In this document: positions 6,356 through 6,475 of the stretch, one piece after another
How the letters are laid out: every line of letters starts with the position of its first letter
How positions within the stretch are numbered: the first letter of the stretch is position 1
DNA from: JBFMHD01 sp040752395 [NCBI: Candidatus Hydrogenedentota bacterium]
GTDB taxonomy: Bacteria > JBFMHD01
Assembly (NCBI GenBank): GCA_040752395.1
Contig: JBFMHD010000157.1
Location: 1 to 6,475 of the forward strand
DNA: 6,475 bases
Direction of reading: 5' to 3'
Translations under genes and position numbers: made by a program
Notes under the pieces: model-generated
Seen by the model: only the letters and a program-made list of their open reading frames with translations
Database searches by the model: none
What the model was told of the DNA's origin: nothing

Positions 6356-6371
6356 CTCTTGCTTCTTGCTT
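6351..6371. repeat. Tandem heptamer array, CTTGCTT type
   Basis: Three consecutive 7-bp units, CTTGCCT followed by CTTGCTT twice, partly overlap the end of the composite cassette. The array runs up to and into the candidate -35 region of the dehydrogenase gene, so changes in unit number would alter the promoter surroundings. Confidence 0.7.
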
Positions 6372-6388
6372 CTACTTGATATTATTAT
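6359..6388 (+). promoter_or_regulatory. Weak candidate promoter of the dehydrogenase gene
   Basis: TTGCTT (6359-6364) and TATTAT (6383-6388) are 18 bases apart, giving a predicted start near 6395 and a leader of about 25 bases. The -35 box lies inside the 7-bp repeat array. TACAAT at 6392-6397 is another possible -10 box. Neither match is strong, so the exact promoter is uncertain. Confidence 0.3.
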
Positions 6389-6406
6389 AGTTACAATGTT
6401 TTTCAG

Positions 6407-6412
6407 AGGAGG
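6407..6412 (+). promoter_or_regulatory. Strong ribosome binding site of the dehydrogenase gene
   Basis: AGGAGG lies seven bases before the ATG at 6420, a near-ideal Shine-Dalgarno sequence. It fixes the start of the partial plus-strand gene. It also contrasts with the weak or missing sites before the nuclease, recD2 and membrane protein genes, suggesting much stronger translation of the dehydrogenase. Confidence 0.85.
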
Positions 6413-6419
6413 ATCTTCA

Positions 6420-6475
6420 ATGGGTAAAACTTATAATGTCGCTGTTATTGGTGGTGATGGCACAGGACCAGAGGT
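6420..6475 (+). CDS. Isocitrate/isopropylmalate dehydrogenase family, 5' fragment
   Basis: Only the first 18 codons and two bases are in the window; the gene continues to the right. The start MGKTYNVAVIGGDGTGPEV (last residue from a partial codon) is the first beta-strand and the GDGxGxEV loop that binds NAD(P) in the beta-decarboxylating dehydrogenase family. Members oxidise and decarboxylate 3-isopropylmalate (LeuB, leucine synthesis), isocitrate, homoisocitrate or tartrate in the cytoplasm. The residues that distinguish these substrates lie further downstream, so no symbol is given; LeuB or an isocitrate dehydrogenase are the best guesses. The ATG is supported by AGGAGG seven bases upstream. 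It is divergent from the nuclease gene and probably unrelated to it in function. Confidence 0.85.
   Translation, partial: MGKTYNVAVIGGDGTGPE

Larger units (their letters stand above)
6085..6419. other. Divergent intergenic region built from heptamer repeats
   Basis: This 335-bp gap separates the divergent nuclease and dehydrogenase genes. Its left third (6085-6200) is AT-rich and holds the candidate nuclease promoter. The middle and right parts (6206-6371) are a patchwork of a hairpin and tandem 7-bp units of at least four different sequences. The last 45 bases carry a candidate promoter and a strong ribosome binding site for the dehydrogenase. I see no tRNA, no riboswitch fold that I recognise and no believable protein-coding frame. 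Confidence 0.7.

Noticed and set aside
6206-6371. A CRISPR array
   Set aside because: The repeats are 7 bp and directly adjacent without spacers, differ in sequence from array to array, and no cas genes are present.

Overview
The window is compact, AT-rich bacterial DNA (roughly one third G+C by eye). Four genes lie on the minus strand and the first codons of a fifth lie on the plus strand. A Wzx-type flippase next to a many-pass membrane protein points to a bacterium with an exported surface polysaccharide, probably Gram-negative. A stand-alone RecD2 helicase suggests a lineage outside the classic RecBCD group. The short 7-bp repeat arrays between genes resemble repeat-rich intergenic DNA I associate with uncultured candidate phyla such as Omnitrophota, and with the heptamer repeats of filamentous cyanobacteria. 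That is only an impression; I cannot place the organism from this window.

Layout from right to left. At 6420 a plus-strand gene begins that encodes an isocitrate/isopropylmalate dehydrogenase-family enzyme; only its first 18 codons are present. The 335-bp divergent gap (6085-6419) holds a hairpin and several different tandem 7-mer arrays, plus candidate promoters at both edges. Reading leftward on the minus strand come a 251-aa PD-(D/E)XK nuclease with four cysteines spaced as in the AddB iron-sulfur nuclease (6084-5329), a 168-bp repeat-bearing gap, the SF1B helicase RecD2 (5160-2977), a Wzx/MATE-type polysaccharide flippase (2970-1699) and a putative GT-C-type membrane glycosyltransferase (1702-110). 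RecD2 and the flippase are 6 bp apart, and the flippase and glycosyltransferase overlap by 4 bp, so these three very likely share a transcript. The last bases at the left edge look like part of a promoter for the next minus-strand gene.

Two themes stand out. First, the nuclease and helicase together have the catalytic parts of a Dna2-like enzyme (Fe-S PD-(D/E)XK nuclease plus 5'-3' SF1B helicase) split over two adjacent genes, which suggests cooperation in DNA end processing or repair. Second, the nuclease gene is bracketed by two copies of a composite heptamer cassette in opposite orientation (5224-5290 and 6311-6355). This marks it as an insertion, inversion or rearrangement hot spot, and the intergenic DNA is built mainly from diverse 7-bp units rather than one repeat family. 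The two polysaccharide genes appear unrelated in function to the repair genes and may simply be co-transcribed with them.
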